A stretch of DNA of 64,000 nt from Pseudomonas viridiflava (GCF_900602065.1 NZ_UWFN01000285.1:496001-560000), one strand, 5' to 3'. Numbered from the stretch's first letter, positions 8,895-18,528 are shown. Numbers and translations are program-made. Notes: generated by a model not told the origin, from the letters alone.

Positions 8895-9758
8895 TTACGC
8901 CAACTGTGTTTTTTTCGCTCCCAGCCGACTAACCCACAGCGACACCAGAATCAGCACCCCGCCAAAAGCCAGACGCTCCAGCGGTTCGTTCTGGTTCCAG
9001 ATCAGCAGATTGATCAGCAACCCGACCGGCACATGCAGAACGTTGAATACGGCCAGGGTACCGCCGTTCACAAGGCACGCACCCTTATTCCACCAATACA
9101 TGCCCAGTGCCGTGGAGCACAGCCCGAGGAACAGCAGAACCGACCATTGATCCGCTGCGTCTGGCAAACGCTGCGGGTTGCCGAACATCAGGAACGCGGG
9201 CAATGCAATGATCAGCGCGCCGAGGTAGAAGTAGCCAAAACGCCGGTAATGCGGCAGGTCGCTGGGGTAGCGGGCGACCAGATGTTTGTACAGCACCTGA
9301 CCTGCGGCGTAGGTGAAGTTGGCCACTTGCAGCAACAGGAAGCCGCCGAGGAAGTTGCCGTCGATGCCGTCCCAACGAATCACGCCGGCACCCAGCACGG
9401 CCACCAATGCAGCCACGAGTGCCCACGGGTTGAAGCGCCGATTGAGCGCATCTTCGATCAGGGTGACATGCAGAGGCGTGAGGATGGTGAAGAGCAGGAC
9501 TTCCGGCACGGTCAGCACCCGGAAGCTCAGGTACAGGCACACGTAGGTGATGCCGAACTGCAGCGCCCCGATGACTAACATGCCACGCATGAAGCCCGGC
9601 TCCACACGACGCCACTGGGTCAGCGGAATGAATACCAGGCCGGCCAGAACGACGCGGATCAGCACGGCGAAGTAGCTGTCGACATGCCCTGCCAGAAAAA
9701 CGCCGATCAGGCTGAATGAAAACGCCTGGATCAGCGTCACGATAAGTAGATAACCCAT
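8895..9758 (-). CDS. EamA-family (DMT) transporter
   Basis: 287 residues with ten predicted membrane helices in two EamA repeats of five helices (about 1-140 and 145-285). Second-repeat motifs include LCSTALGMYWWNKGA and LINLLIWNQNEPLERLAFGGVLI, typical of drug/metabolite transporters. A PGAP-style name is carboxylate/amino acid/amine transporter; the real substrate cannot be read from sequence. GGGGAG lies 5 bases upstream of the ATG at 9758. Inner membrane. Stands alone. Confidence 0.88.
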   Translation of the reverse strand: MGYLLIVTLIQAFSFSLIGVFLAGHVDSYFAVLIRVVLAGLVFIPLTQWRRVEPGFMRGMLVIGALQFGITYVCLYLSFRVLTVPEVLLFTILTPLHVTLIEDALNRRFNPWALVAALVAVLGAGVIRWDGIDGNFLGGFLLLQVANFTYAAGQVLYKHLVARYPSDLPHYRRFGYFYLGALIIALPAFLMFGNPQRLPDAADQWSVLLFLGLCSTALGMYWWNKGACLVNGGTLAVFNVLHVPVGLLINLLIWNQNEPLERLAFGGVLILVSLWVSRLGAKKTQLA

Positions 9759-9868
9759 GACTGCTCCCCTGTTGAAGGCGGCGACCTTAACGGGTTAGTG
9801 GTTGGGGTGTCTATTTCAATCATGGGCATGACTAATCACCACCGCATAAGCGTGAGAACCCATCCTCT

Positions 9869-9958
9869 GTTGGAGCGAGGCTTGCCCGCGAATCAGCCAA
9901 CGCGTTAATCCAGGCAGACCGCGTTATCGTTCTTCGCGGGCAAGCCTCGCTCCAACAG
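9869..9958. repeat. REP inverted pair (GAGGCTTGCCCGCGAA class)
   Basis: TGTTGGAGCGAGGCTTGCCC mirrored by GGGCAAGCCTCGCTCCAACA, with about 45 bases between. A near-identical copy of this class lies between the two fadD genes. Confidence 0.88.
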
Positions 9959-10065
9959 AGGAATGTAGCCCACGTGCGGTGTTTGTTCTGGGCTGCATTC
10001 GGACGATTCAGGCACTGAGGCCTTTCGAACGTTCCGGCACAGTTGGTTTGCTTGAAGCCAGTCAA

Positions 10066-11280
10066 CTACTCCTTGCTCAAATCCACCAAAGGCTCCTGAC
10101 GCACCTCGGTCGCACGCCCTGCCTGAATATCCTTGACCTTGCCCAGAGCCGAATCGACTGCCGCTTTATCCGCCAATAAGCTGTAGCTGATCTCAAACTG
10201 GCGTTGCTCTTTAGGGCCAATGGTCGGCACCAGATTCAGCGGCCGCTGATACCGACGGTTGTAGGAGAAGCTGGTGCCAGGCTCCAGCCCCGTCACGTAG
10301 CCCTGGCCTTTGGTGTCGGTGTTTTTCCACAGCGAAAACACCGGCAACTGCTGGGTATTGAAGCCCAGCGACACGCCCAGACTGCCTCCTTTGTTATGCA
10401 GGACAGCCAGGGTTTCGCCCTTGGCATCGCCGTAAGGCACTACGTTGTAGACGGTCTCGTCATAGTCTGGCGTTGGCGCACGATAGGTTTGCCAGTCGCC
10501 GAGATCCCCCTTGGCTTTCTCGTTGAACGGTGACACCTGCTTGACCGGTGCCTCGAAACGAGCGCCCTGCTCCAGAAACGGCGTGCTGAAGTTGCTGTGA
10601 TACAGCGCCTGATACTCTTTCGGGTAATCCCCGTTGTTGGTCAACGTGTCATTGAGCGTGAAACGGGTACTGCCCGCCTCGGTCACCAGTTCGGTCTGTA
10701 CCGAGAAGTCGACCTTCTTGAACGCCTGCTCCTTCAACTCGCCTTTGAGACGGATTGCATAAGGGGGCTTCTCATCAATGTGCAACGTCACCTTGCTGGC
10801 CGGAATGTTCGCCGCCCGACCGTGAAGGGTCAGCAGCTCGCCGTTATCCATGCCCGGATGCCCGACCCATTCATAACCACAGCGCGTCACCAACTCATTG
10901 AAGCCCTCCAGCCAGCCAAGACCGCCCCGACCATTAAGTTCGATAAAGGCCGGATTGACGACCTCCTGCACGGGCGAGTCCCAGCCCATGCGCACATCAC
11001 CGACAGACGCTTGCAGCACATTCATGCCACGAGTGGGCACCACTGAAAGCTTCATCGTGCCGTTGTCGATATCGATCACGCTGACGCCTTCCTGACGCCC
11101 GCCATGCAGGGTGCGCATCGTTACGGAAAAAGGTTTGTCGGTTTTGACACCTAGCTGGGCGCTGGTGATTTGCTGATTCTGGGCAGGTTTATCGGTGTCG
11201 AGCAGCACGTAGTCCCATGCGGCAGCCTGTGTAACGACGGAAATCGCACTGAGGCCGAAAAGCCAGGCAAGAGGTTTCAT
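10066..11280 (-). CDS. exported DUF4432/aldose 1-epimerase-like protein
   Basis: 404 residues. Signal peptide MKPLAWLFGLSAISVVTQAAA-W indicates export to the periplasm. The mature part is a galactose mutarotase-like beta-sandwich: the VVPTRGMNVLQASVGDVRMGWDSP and GWLEGFNELVTRCGYEW segments are typical of DUF4432, with a later TGLEPGTSFSYNRRYQ motif as in carbohydrate-binding sites. Activity is probably on sugars or sugar conjugates, but the substrate is unknown. ATG 11280 is chosen because the signal peptide begins there; 25 more in-frame codons upstream lack signal character. No sugar-uptake genes adjoin it. Confidence 0.82.
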   Translation of the reverse strand: MKPLAWLFGLSAISVVTQAAAWDYVLLDTDKPAQNQQITSAQLGVKTDKPFSVTMRTLHGGRQEGVSVIDIDNGTMKLSVVPTRGMNVLQASVGDVRMGWDSPVQEVVNPAFIELNGRGGLGWLEGFNELVTRCGYEWVGHPGMDNGELLTLHGRAANIPASKVTLHIDEKPPYAIRLKGELKEQAFKKVDFSVQTELVTEAGSTRFTLNDTLTNNGDYPKEYQALYHSNFSTPFLEQGARFEAPVKQVSPFNEKAKGDLGDWQTYRAPTPDYDETVYNVVPYGDAKGETLAVLHNKGGSLGVSLGFNTQQLPVFSLWKNTDTKGQGYVTGLEPGTSFSYNRRYQRPLNLVPTIGPKEQRQFEISYSLLADKAAVDSALGKVKDIQAGRATEVRQEPLVDLSKE

Positions 11281-11424
11281 TGGGGTAGTCCTTATTGGAA
11301 TTATTAGGTTCGCTGCAGTATCGGGCTGAATTGGATTAATCGTTTCAGCTACCACCCGAGTCTAGTCAAACTGATGAAAAACAGGAAACGTAATTCGGAA
11401 AACCCAGCGTTAAAAAATACGCAC

Positions 11425-11467
11425 AAGAAAAAGCCCGATGACCACCCAAAACGGGGGCCTATCGGGC
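11425..11467 (-). terminator. Rho-independent terminator of azoR
   Basis: On the minus strand GCCCGAT and ATCGGGC pair around a 21-base loop that contains a further GGCCCCC/GGGTGG partial pairing, followed by CTTTTTCTTG. It lies 80 bases past the azoR stop. Confidence 0.6.
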
Positions 11468-11549
11468 CATGCACCCAGGAGCGGGAGGTGCCAAAGGGAA
11501 TTCGGTACAACCGTTGATTCAATAATGAAGAGCGCAGCAGTCGTTCAGA

Positions 11550-12149
11550 TCAAGCCACCTGTGCGAGTTTGGCCACGGCTTGGTTCATGCCTTTTTCGAC
11601 AAAATCACCGCCCATGTTCAGGCCTTCGGCATGAATGAAGGTGACGTCGTGGATGCCGATAAAACCCAACACCTGACGCAGGTACGGTTCCTGATGGTCC
11701 AGGCTGCTACCGGCGTAGATACCCCCGCGAGCAGTGAGGACAACGGCGCGCTTGCCAACCAGCAGGCCCTGCGGACCGGTTTCACCGTATTTGAAGGTCA
11801 CGCCAGCACGCAGCACATGGTCCAGCCAGGCCTTGAGCGTGCTCGGGATCGCGAAGTTGTACATCGGCGCAGCCAGCACCAGCACATCAGCAGCGACCAG
11901 TTCATCGGTCAGGAGATCGGAACGTTCCAGCGCTGATTGCTCGTTGGCCGTGCGTTGATCAGCGGGCTTCATCCAGCCACCCAGCAGCATCGAGTCCAAG
12001 TGCGGCACCGGGTCCTGAGCGAGATCACGAACCGTCACCTGATCAGCCGGATGCGCTGCCTGCCATTGGCCAATGAATTGCTGAGTCAATTGGCGGGAAA
12101 CCGAATCTTGCTGACGGGCGCTGCTTTCGATGATGAGGACGCGGGACAT
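11550..12149 (-). CDS. azoR: FMN-dependent NADH-azoreductase
   Basis: 199 residues, the usual AzoR length. Flavodoxin-like fold with the phosphate-binding loop near the N-terminus (IIESSARQQDSVS), APMYNFAIPSTLKAWLDHVLRAG (residues about 94-116) and LTARGG around 140, all characteristic of the AzoR/NQO family that reduces quinones and azo compounds using NADH. The next genes (secreted protein, LysR, hydrolase, PpiA, ABC exporter) match the order I remember for PA3223-PA3228, where the first gene is azoR3. A small palindrome GTTAAGCGTTAAC at 12194-12206 upstream could be an operator. Confidence 0.93.
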   Translation of the reverse strand: MSRVLIIESSARQQDSVSRQLTQQFIGQWQAAHPADQVTVRDLAQDPVPHLDSMLLGGWMKPADQRTANEQSALERSDLLTDELVAADVLVLAAPMYNFAIPSTLKAWLDHVLRAGVTFKYGETGPQGLLVGKRAVVLTARGGIYAGSSLDHQEPYLRQVLGFIGIHDVTFIHAEGLNMGGDFVEKGMNQAVAKLAQVA

Positions 12150-12302
12150 GGTCTGTGGCTCCAACGAAGAGGTGTGTGTTCGATGGAGTGAAGGTTAAGC
12201 GTTAACATATCGATTAAAAAGCGTAAAAAACTGCTACAAAGCATCTAATAATTTGTTTTGTTCAAAAGCTGGTTTACCCTGAAACCCTATCTCCTGACTG
12301 CC

Positions 12303-12392
12303 TGTAGGAGCTGTCGAGCACCGCGAGGCTGCGATAGTGATTTGCCTGACACACCGCAATCGCAGCCTCGCGGTGCTCGACAGCTCCTACAG
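12303..12392. repeat. REP inverted pair (CTGTCGAGCACCGCGAGGCTGCG class)
   Basis: TGTAGGAGCTGTCGAGCACC pairs with GGTGCTCGACAGCTCCTACA. The body differs from the other classes while the outer GTAGGAGC/GCTCCTAC is the same; inner bases CGCGAGGCTGCGAT also pair. Confidence 0.88.
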
Positions 12393-12432
12393 AATGCGAT
12401 TCAAGTGAGAAAACGGCACACGGCTACCAGCT

Positions 12433-12747
12433 TTACTCGGCCTTACAGGTCAGACTGATGCGCAGCTTGATGATGCTGCGGTTGAACTTGGCGGTCACGT
12501 CAGCGCTTTTTTTCGCGGCGACGGTGATACGCCGGGTGCGAGGTGCCTCGGGACCATTGCGAAACACCACGCTGCATTTGGCATCGACATCGCCGTAGTT
12601 GTTCACCGTGATCGAGCCCGTGTCGTAAAAAGTATCGTGAGCGGTGTAGTCGACCTGAACGCCCTCGTAGCTTTTCTCCACTTCGATGGGGTAAGCCCAG
12701 GCCGTCAACGGCAGCAGCGCCAGCAACACACAACAGATTCTGTTCAT
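12433..12747 (-). CDS. small secreted beta-sandwich protein, unknown
   Basis: 104 residues. Signal peptide MNRICCVLLALLPLTAWA-Y; mature protein about 86 residues, rich in beta strands, with two Cys (DAKCSVV and LTCKAE) likely joined by a disulfide and basic patches (RTRRITVAAKKS). I recall Pseudomonas homologues being mislabelled 3-phosphoglycerate kinase; nothing here supports that. It sits between azoR and the LysR gene, as in P. aeruginosa. The start is divergent from the LysR gene at 12807, with a 59-base gap holding both promoters. Confidence 0.72.
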   Translation of the reverse strand: MNRICCVLLALLPLTAWAYPIEVEKSYEGVQVDYTAHDTFYDTGSITVNNYGDVDAKCSVVFRNGPEAPRTRRITVAAKKSADVTAKFNRSIIKLRISLTCKAE

Positions 12748-12806
12748 CGGCAGTCTCCAGAAGGGATTGCAGATTAGGATAAAGCGCTACAAAAGAGGAG
12801 CACCAC

Positions 12807-13730
12807 ATGAAAGCCCCCCGCGTTACCCTCGATCAATGGCGAACCTTGCAGGCCGTGGTCGATCACGGCGGCTTTGCCCAGGCAGCCGAGGTGCTGCACC
12901 GTTCGCAATCGTCCGTCAGCTATACCGTGGCGCGCATGCAGGATCAGCTGGGCGTACCGCTGTTGCGCATCGACGGGCGCAAAGCCGTACTCACCGAAGC
13001 CGGCGGCGTGTTGCTGCGTCGCTCACGGCATCTGGTCAAACAAGCCAGCCAGCTCGAAGACCTGGCTCATCACATGGAGCAAGGCTGGGAAGCCGAAGTG
13101 CGCCTGGTAGTGGATGCTGCTTATCCCAGCGCGCGACTGGTGCGTGCCTTGACCGCTTTCATGCCCCAGAGCCGGGGCTGTCGCGTGCGGCTGCGCGAAG
13201 AAGTGCTGTCCGGCGTCGAGGAGGTTTTGCTGGAAGGTGTCGCCGACCTGGCCATCAGCGGTTTTAGTATTCCCGGTTATCTGGGTACTGAAATGAGCAA
13301 CGTGGAATTCGTCGCCGTCGCCCACCCGGAACATGCCCTGCATCAACTGCAGCGCGAGCTGAACTTTCAGGATCTGGAAAGCCAGCTGCAAGTAGTGATC
13401 CGCGACTCCGGTCGCCAGCAACCCCGAGACGTAGGCTGGCTGGGTGCCGAGCAGCGCTGGACGGTCGGCAGCCTTGCAACCGCCGCGACATTTGTCAGCA
13501 GTGGTCTAGGCTTTGCCTGGCTGCCACGGCACATCATCGAGCGCGAACTGCGTGAAGGTGTGCTCAAGGCTTTGCCCATGGACAAAGGTGGCAGTCGTAA
13601 CCCGACCTTCTATCTTTACTCCAGCAAAGATAAACCACTGGGGCCAGCGACGCAGATCCTCATCGAGTTAATCCAGACCTTTGACACCGCGCCACTGACC
13701 GCCGCTTTCGCCGCACCACAACAAGCCTGA
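12807..13730 (+). CDS. LysR-type transcriptional regulator
   Basis: 307 residues. N-terminal winged helix-turn-helix (about 6-65: FAQAAEVLHRSQSSVSYTVARMQDQLGVPLLRIDGR...LTEAG), then the two-lobed effector domain (about 90-300). GAGGAG precedes the ATG. The alpha/beta hydrolase gene follows 13 bases later, so they are probably co-transcribed. By position it corresponds to PA3225 of P. aeruginosa, which I recall as a repressor of efflux genes; the assignment rests on gene order only. Effector unknown. Confidence 0.9.
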   Translation: MKAPRVTLDQWRTLQAVVDHGGFAQAAEVLHRSQSSVSYTVARMQDQLGVPLLRIDGRKAVLTEAGGVLLRRSRHLVKQASQLEDLAHHMEQGWEAEVRLVVDAAYPSARLVRALTAFMPQSRGCRVRLREEVLSGVEEVLLEGVADLAISGFSIPGYLGTEMSNVEFVAVAHPEHALHQLQRELNFQDLESQLQVVIRDSGRQQPRDVGWLGAEQRWTVGSLATAATFVSSGLGFAWLPRHIIERELREGVLKALPMDKGGSRNPTFYLYSSKDKPLGPATQILIELIQTFDTAPLTAAFAAPQQA

Positions 13731-13743
13731 CAAGGACCTGTCC

Positions 13744-14532
13744 ATGGCCCATTTCGAACATGACGGCTGCTCACTGCATTACGAAGAATACGGCCAGGGC
13801 ACGCCCCTGTTGTTACTGCACGGCCTGGGTTCAAGCTGCCGGGACTGGGAATATCAGATTCCGGCGTTTGCCGCCCGCTATCGGGTCATTGCCATGGACA
13901 TGCGCGGTCATGGGCGCTCCGACAAACCCCGGGAGCGTTACAGCATTCGAGGTTTCAGCGCCGACGTTGAAGCGCTGATCGAGCACCTGAATCTGGGTCA
14001 GGTGCATGTGCTCGGATTGTCCATGGGCGGGATGATCGGCTTTCAGCTAGCGGTCGATCATCCACATCTGCTGAAAAGCCTGTGCATCGTCAACAGTGCG
14101 CCCCAGGTGAAAGTGCGCAGCGCCAACGACGTCTGGCAATACAGTAAGCGCTGGGTGCTCGCCCGGCTACTGGGCATGCAGACGCTGGGTAACGCGGTAA
14201 GCCAGAACCTGTTCCCCAAACCTGAGCAGGCGCAGTTACGGCAACGCATGGCCGAACGTTTTGCGCAGAACGACAAGCGCGCCTACCTGGCCAGTTTCGA
14301 TGCCATTGTCGGCTGGGGCGTCGAGCAAAAACTGTCGCGCATCACCTGCCCTACACTGATCATCACTGCCGACCGGGATTACACGCCGGTGGCACTCAAA
14401 GAGGCTTACGTGGGGCTAATCCCCAACGCCAGGCTGGTGGTGATCAACGATTCACGCCACGCAACGCCGCTGGAGCACCCGGAGCAATTCAATCGGATCG
14501 CGCTGGAATTCATCGATTCAGTACAGGCCTGA
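13744..14532 (+). CDS. alpha/beta-fold hydrolase
   Basis: 262 residues. Oxyanion-hole motif LHGLGSS at about 25-31, nucleophile elbow GLSMGG with Ser93, probable acid Asp in ITADRDYTPV and catalytic His in NDSRHATPLEHP near the C-terminus. The MDMRGHGRSD segment at 51-60 is standard for this fold. Substrate cannot be deduced; relatives include esterases and epoxide or lactone hydrolases. It begins 13 bases after the LysR stop and is probably in the same transcript. Confidence 0.88.
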   Translation: MAHFEHDGCSLHYEEYGQGTPLLLLHGLGSSCRDWEYQIPAFAARYRVIAMDMRGHGRSDKPRERYSIRGFSADVEALIEHLNLGQVHVLGLSMGGMIGFQLAVDHPHLLKSLCIVNSAPQVKVRSANDVWQYSKRWVLARLLGMQTLGNAVSQNLFPKPEQAQLRQRMAERFAQNDKRAYLASFDAIVGWGVEQKLSRITCPTLIITADRDYTPVALKEAYVGLIPNARLVVINDSRHATPLEHPEQFNRIALEFIDSVQA

Positions 14533-14668
14533 GGCGACCTGGCCATTTGGCTAAAGCGCTTTCAGGCTGGGCAAAAAAAGCCAAACGTGATTACCTTGTC
14601 GCCTGCATCGCTTCATGTGTCCGCATTATTGATCGCAGTCGAAACCACCCATCAGGATCTAATGACCC

Positions 14669-15235
14669 ATGCTGAAAAAAATCGCCATCGCCGCCTGCTC
14701 CGTGTTGTTCGCCGCCAACCTCATGGCTGCAACACCTGCCAAGCCGACTCACGTCGTGCTCGACACCAGCTTCGGCGCGATTGAAATCCAGCTCGAAGAC
14801 CAGAAAGCGCCGATCAGCACCGCCAACTTCCTGGGCTACGTCGACAGCGGTTTCTATAACAACACTATTTTTCACCGGGTGATCCCGGGCTTCATGGCTC
14901 AGGGTGGCGGCTTCACTGCACAAATGATGCAGAAGCAAACCAAGGATCCGATCAAGAACGAAGCCAACAACGGCCTGCATAACGTACGTGGTACCGTCGC
15001 TATGGCCCGTACCTCGCAAGTCAATTCGGCCACCAGCCAGTTCTTCATCAACACCAATGACAACGCCATGCTAGACAACGGCGTGCGCGATTTCGGCTAC
15101 GCGGTCTTCGGCAAAGTGGTCAAAGGCATGGACGTGGTCGACCAGATCGTCAACGCCCAGTCAGGCAACAAGCAAGGCATGCAAAACGTGCCGCTGGATC
15201 CGATCTATATCAAGTCTGCCAAGCGCGTCGAATAA
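14669..15235 (+). CDS. ppiA: periplasmic peptidyl-prolyl cis-trans isomerase A
   Basis: 188 residues. Signal peptide [21 protein letters not shown], then a cyclophilin domain. Cyclophilin landmarks: [15 protein letters not shown] (active-site Arg in HRV), [17 protein letters not shown], and [15 protein letters not shown]. It speeds proline isomerisation during folding of exported proteins. The signal peptide separates it from cytoplasmic PpiB. It lies between the hydrolase and the ABC exporter, the same order as I recall for PA3226-PA3228. Confidence 0.95.
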   Translation: MLKKIAIAACSVLFAANLMAATPAKPTHVVLDTSFGAIEIQLEDQKAPISTANFLGYVDSGFYNNTIFHRVIPGFMAQGGGFTAQMMQKQTKDPIKNEANNGLHNVRGTVAMARTSQVNSATSQFFINTNDNAMLDNGVRDFGYAVFGKVVKGMDVVDQIVNAQSGNKQGMQNVPLDPIYIKSAKRVE

Positions 15236-15347
15236 CCTCAGACATACCGCATGAAATCAGTCGAAGCATTCCTGATTTCATGCGGTCAGATCAGGGGAAT
15301 ATCCGCTCAGTAAGGAGAGCCTGCCTAACCCGTGGGCATCATTGCCA

Positions 15348-17180
15348 ATGTTCTATCGTCGTTTCGAAAAACTGATCGATATCTTCCGTGACGCCCCTAC
15401 CGACGCCCCGCCCAACAAAGTTCTGGCTTTCTACATTTACTACCTGCGCCAGGTCTGGCCCAGCTTCGCTGCACTGTTGGTGGTTGGCCTGATTGGCGCC
15501 CTGATCGAAGTTGCGTTGTTCAGCTACCTGAGCCGCATCATCGACCTGGCCCAAGGCACACCCGACAAAGATTTCTTCAGCATCCACGCCAGCGAATTCA
15601 TCTGGATGGCCGTGGTTGCCCTGCTCCTGCGTCCCATTTTTGTGGGTTTGCACGACCTGCTGGTGCACCAGACCATTAGCCCTGGCATGACCAGCATGAT
15701 TCGCTGGCAGAACCACAGCTACGTGCTCAAGCAAAGCGTGCGCTTCTTCCAGAACGACTTCGCCGGGCGCATCGCCCAACGCATCATGCAGACCGGCAAC
15801 TCGCTGCGCGATTCCGCCGTTCAAGCCGTGGACGCGCTCTGGCACGTATTGATCTACGCCATCAGCGCGCTGGTACTGTTCGCCGAAGCGGACTGGCGCC
15901 TGATGATCCCGCTGCTGGCGTGGATCGCTGCTTATATCGCCGCACTCAGCTATTTCGTGCCTCGGGTAAAAGAGCGCTCGGTGGTGTCTTCCGACGCACG
16001 CTCCAAACTCATGGGCCGTATCGTCGACGGTTACACCAACATCACGACCTTGAAGCTGTTCGCTCACACCAATTTCGAACAGCAGTACGCCCGTGAAGCA
16101 ATCAGCGAGCAGACCGAGAAAAGCCAGTTGGCGGGTCGCGTCGTGACCGCCATGGATACCGTGATCACCAGCATGAACGGCGTGCTGATCGTCAGTACTA
16201 CAGGCCTCGCCCTGTGGCTCTGGACCCAGTCGATGATCTCGGTCGGCGCCATTGCCCTGGCCACCGGTCTGGTGATTCGTATCGTCAACATGTCTGGCTG
16301 GATCATGTGGGTGGTGAATGGCATTTTCGAAAATATCGGCATGGTCCAGGACGGTCTGGCGAGTATTTCTCAGCCTGTCAGCGTCACAGACCGCAAGCCA
16401 GCACCACGTCTGAATGTTGATAAAGGCGGGGTAAAGTTTGATGGTGTGGATTTCCACTACGGCAATGGCAACGGCATCATTCATGGCTTGAACCTGGACA
16501 TTAAACCGGGCGAAAAGATTGGCCTGATCGGCCCTTCAGGAGCAGGTAAATCGACGCTGGTGAACCTGCTGCTGCGCATGTATGACGTACAAGACGGGCG
16601 GATTCTGATCGACGATCAGGACATTTCTCACGTTTCTCAGGAAAGCCTGCGCGAGCAGATCGGCATGATCACTCAAGACACGTCGCTGCTGCACCGGTCG
16701 ATACGTGACAACCTGCTCTACGGCAAACCCGAAGCTACTGATGAGCAATTGTGGGAGGCGGTACGCAAGGCCCGCGCCGATGAGTTCATCCCGCTGCTGA
16801 CAGATTCCGAAGGACGCGTGGGCTTTGACGCTCAGGTGGGGGAACGCGGCGTGAAGCTTTCAGGCGGGCAACGCCAGCGTATCGCTATCGCCCGGGTCCT
16901 GCTCAAGGATGCGCCCATTCTGATCATGGACGAAGCCACCTCGGCACTGGATTCAGAAGTCGAAGCGGCGATTCAGGAAAGCCTGGAAACCCTGATGCGA
17001 GGCAAAACCGTGATCGCCATTGCTCACCGACTGTCCACCATTGCGCGCATGGACCGCCTAGTAGTACTGGAAAATGGCCGCATTGCCGAAAGCGGCACCC
17101 ATGCCGAGCTGCTGGCCCATGGCGGTCTGTATGCACGGCTGTGGCAGCATCAGACCGGTGGGTTTGTGGGTATTGATTGA
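15348..17180 (+). CDS. ABC exporter half-transporter (fused membrane and ATPase domains)
   Basis: 610 residues. Six membrane helices (type IV exporter fold, about 25-330), then an ATPase domain (about 360-600): Walker A GPSGAGKST, Q loop (GMITQDTSLL), signature LSGGQRQR, Walker B and ABC D-loop (LIMDEATSALDSE), H loop (IAHRLST). It would act as a homodimer moving a hydrophobic or peptide-like substrate across the inner membrane. ATG 15348 is used because a TTG at 15342 is less likely; AAGGAG is rather far upstream (about 30 bases), so the start is less sure than usual. Substrate unknown. Confidence 0.9.
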   Translation: MFYRRFEKLIDIFRDAPTDAPPNKVLAFYIYYLRQVWPSFAALLVVGLIGALIEVALFSYLSRIIDLAQGTPDKDFFSIHASEFIWMAVVALLLRPIFVGLHDLLVHQTISPGMTSMIRWQNHSYVLKQSVRFFQNDFAGRIAQRIMQTGNSLRDSAVQAVDALWHVLIYAISALVLFAEADWRLMIPLLAWIAAYIAALSYFVPRVKERSVVSSDARSKLMGRIVDGYTNITTLKLFAHTNFEQQYAREAISEQTEKSQLAGRVVTAMDTVITSMNGVLIVSTTGLALWLWTQSMISVGAIALATGLVIRIVNMSGWIMWVVNGIFENIGMVQDGLASISQPVSVTDRKPAPRLNVDKGGVKFDGVDFHYGNGNGIIHGLNLDIKPGEKIGLIGPSGAGKSTLVNLLLRMYDVQDGRILIDDQDISHVSQESLREQIGMITQDTSLLHRSIRDNLLYGKPEATDEQLWEAVRKARADEFIPLLTDSEGRVGFDAQVGERGVKLSGGQRQRIAIARVLLKDAPILIMDEATSALDSEVEAAIQESLETLMRGKTVIAIAHRLSTIARMDRLVVLENGRIAESGTHAELLAHGGLYARLWQHQTGGFVGID

Positions 17181-17230
17181 GGCTGCCCCGGTGCCCATGG
17201 CACCGCGCTGTCTCGCGGCAGACATCGTTC

Positions 17231-17303
17231 TGTAGGAGCTGCCGAAGGCTGCGATCACGGTGTGTCAGGATGAATGCATCGCAGCCTTCGGCAGCTCCTA
17301 CAG
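17231..17303. repeat. REP inverted pair (CTGCCGAAGGCTGCG class)
   Basis: TGTAGGAGCTGCCGAAGGCT pairs with AGCCTTCGGCAGCTCCTACA. The sequence before it (CACCGCGCTGTCTCGCGGCA) is a partial copy of another REP type also found before the pair at 38563. Confidence 0.9.
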
Positions 17304-17406
17304 AAAATGCATTTCAATCCAGTAGGTTGCATTTTTTTGATTAAAGCCGAGTTTGGTCTGCGCAACTTCAGATATTGGCGCAATGTCGTGGGACCGTTTT
17401 GGCGTA

Positions 17407-18528
17407 TCAAACCTGCCGATACGGCAACGCGCCTTTGGCATCTTCGGCATACGCCAGGATGCCAACCCTTTCCTGATCGAGAAAATCACTCACCGCGTCC
17501 TTGAGCCCCGCATGGGTCAGGTAGTGCCATGAGCGAGTGATGACCGGCTCAAAGCCGCGAATCAATTTGTGCTCACCTTGCGCGCCTGCATCGAAGCGTT
17601 TCAGGCCATGGGCAATGGCGTAATCCATGCCCTGATAGAAGCACGTCTCGAAATGCAGACGGTCGAACTCCGCCAGGCATCCCCAGTAACGACCGTAAAA
17701 ACTGTCCCCGCCCAGCAGACTGAAAGCCATCGCAACCGGCCTGGAGCCTTGACGCGCCAGCACCACGCGAATGGCTTCCGGCATCCGCTCGGCCAACAAG
17801 CTGAAAAACTCCCGAGTCAGATACGGCGACTGCCCGCGTACCTCGTAGGTGTTGGAGTAGCAGGCGTAAACAAAATCCCACAACAACTCGCTGAGCTGAT
17901 GGCCTTCTAGCCAATCGAACTCAATGCCCTGCCCAGCCACCTGTTCGCGCTCTTTGCGCATCTGTTTGCGCTTGCGTGAACTCAGTGCGTCGAGAAAATC
18001 CTGGAAATCCCGATAACCACGATTCTGCCAATGAAACTGACAGCCATAACGCTGCAGCCAGCCCGGTTGTTCATCCAGAAATGCATCAGCCAGGGAGTCG
18101 GTGAAATTGACGTGTGCGCTGGACAACTGCTGATCCTGGAGATAGCCCGGCACGGCATTGAGCAATTCAATTCCGGCCTCCGGCGAGGCTGACAAAACCC
18201 TCGCACCACTCACCGGGCTGAACGGTATCGCCATCAGCAATTTGGGGTAGTACGCGATGCCTGCACGGCGGCAAGCGTCGGCCCAACTGTGATCGAACAC
18301 GTACTCGCCATAGGAATGCCATTTACGGTAGGCCGGCATCGCCGCGACCAACTCACCGTTGTGGTAGTTGAGCAGATGTTCAGCCTGCCATCCCGAACGC
18401 GGCCCGAGGCTACCGCTGTCTTCCAGCGCACTGAGAAAGGCATGGCGAACGAATGGCTGACCACCCGGAACCAAGGCATCCCATTGAGCAGGTACGACGT
18501 TTTCGAGGGTGGCGTTCTGGATGGGCAT
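17407..18528 (-). CDS. GNAT-like N-acyltransferase (COG3146/DUF482)
   Basis: 373 residues. Two GNAT-like halves; the C-terminal half contains VVLARQGSRPVAMAFSLLGGDSFYGRYWG and FETCFYQGMDYAIAHGLKRFDAGAQGEHKLIRGF, characteristic of COG3146 (predicted N-acyltransferases). Basic helix SSRKRKQMRKEREQV lies near residue 190. Function unknown, but related to peptidoglycan or siderophore-type acyl transfer by family. ATG 18528 is preceded by GGGGAAG; an upstream 22-codon extension is less likely. Alone on its strand. Confidence 0.82.
   Translation of the reverse strand: MPIQNATLENVVPAQWDALVPGGQPFVRHAFLSALEDSGSLGPRSGWQAEHLLNYHNGELVAAMPAYRKWHSYGEYVFDHSWADACRRAGIAYYPKLLMAIPFSPVSGARVLSASPEAGIELLNAVPGYLQDQQLSSAHVNFTDSLADAFLDEQPGWLQRYGCQFHWQNRGYRDFQDFLDALSSRKRKQMRKEREQVAGQGIEFDWLEGHQLSELLWDFVYACYSNTYEVRGQSPYLTREFFSLLAERMPEAIRVVLARQGSRPVAMAFSLLGGDSFYGRYWGCLAEFDRLHFETCFYQGMDYAIAHGLKRFDAGAQGEHKLIRGFEPVITRSWHYLTHAGLKDAVSDFLDQERVGILAYAEDAKGALPYRQV

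Noticed and set aside
15339-16484. Long minus-strand frame of 381 codons within the ABC exporter
   Set aside because: The plus-strand frame has complete ABC motifs. The minus frame is His/Asp rich and has no start signal.
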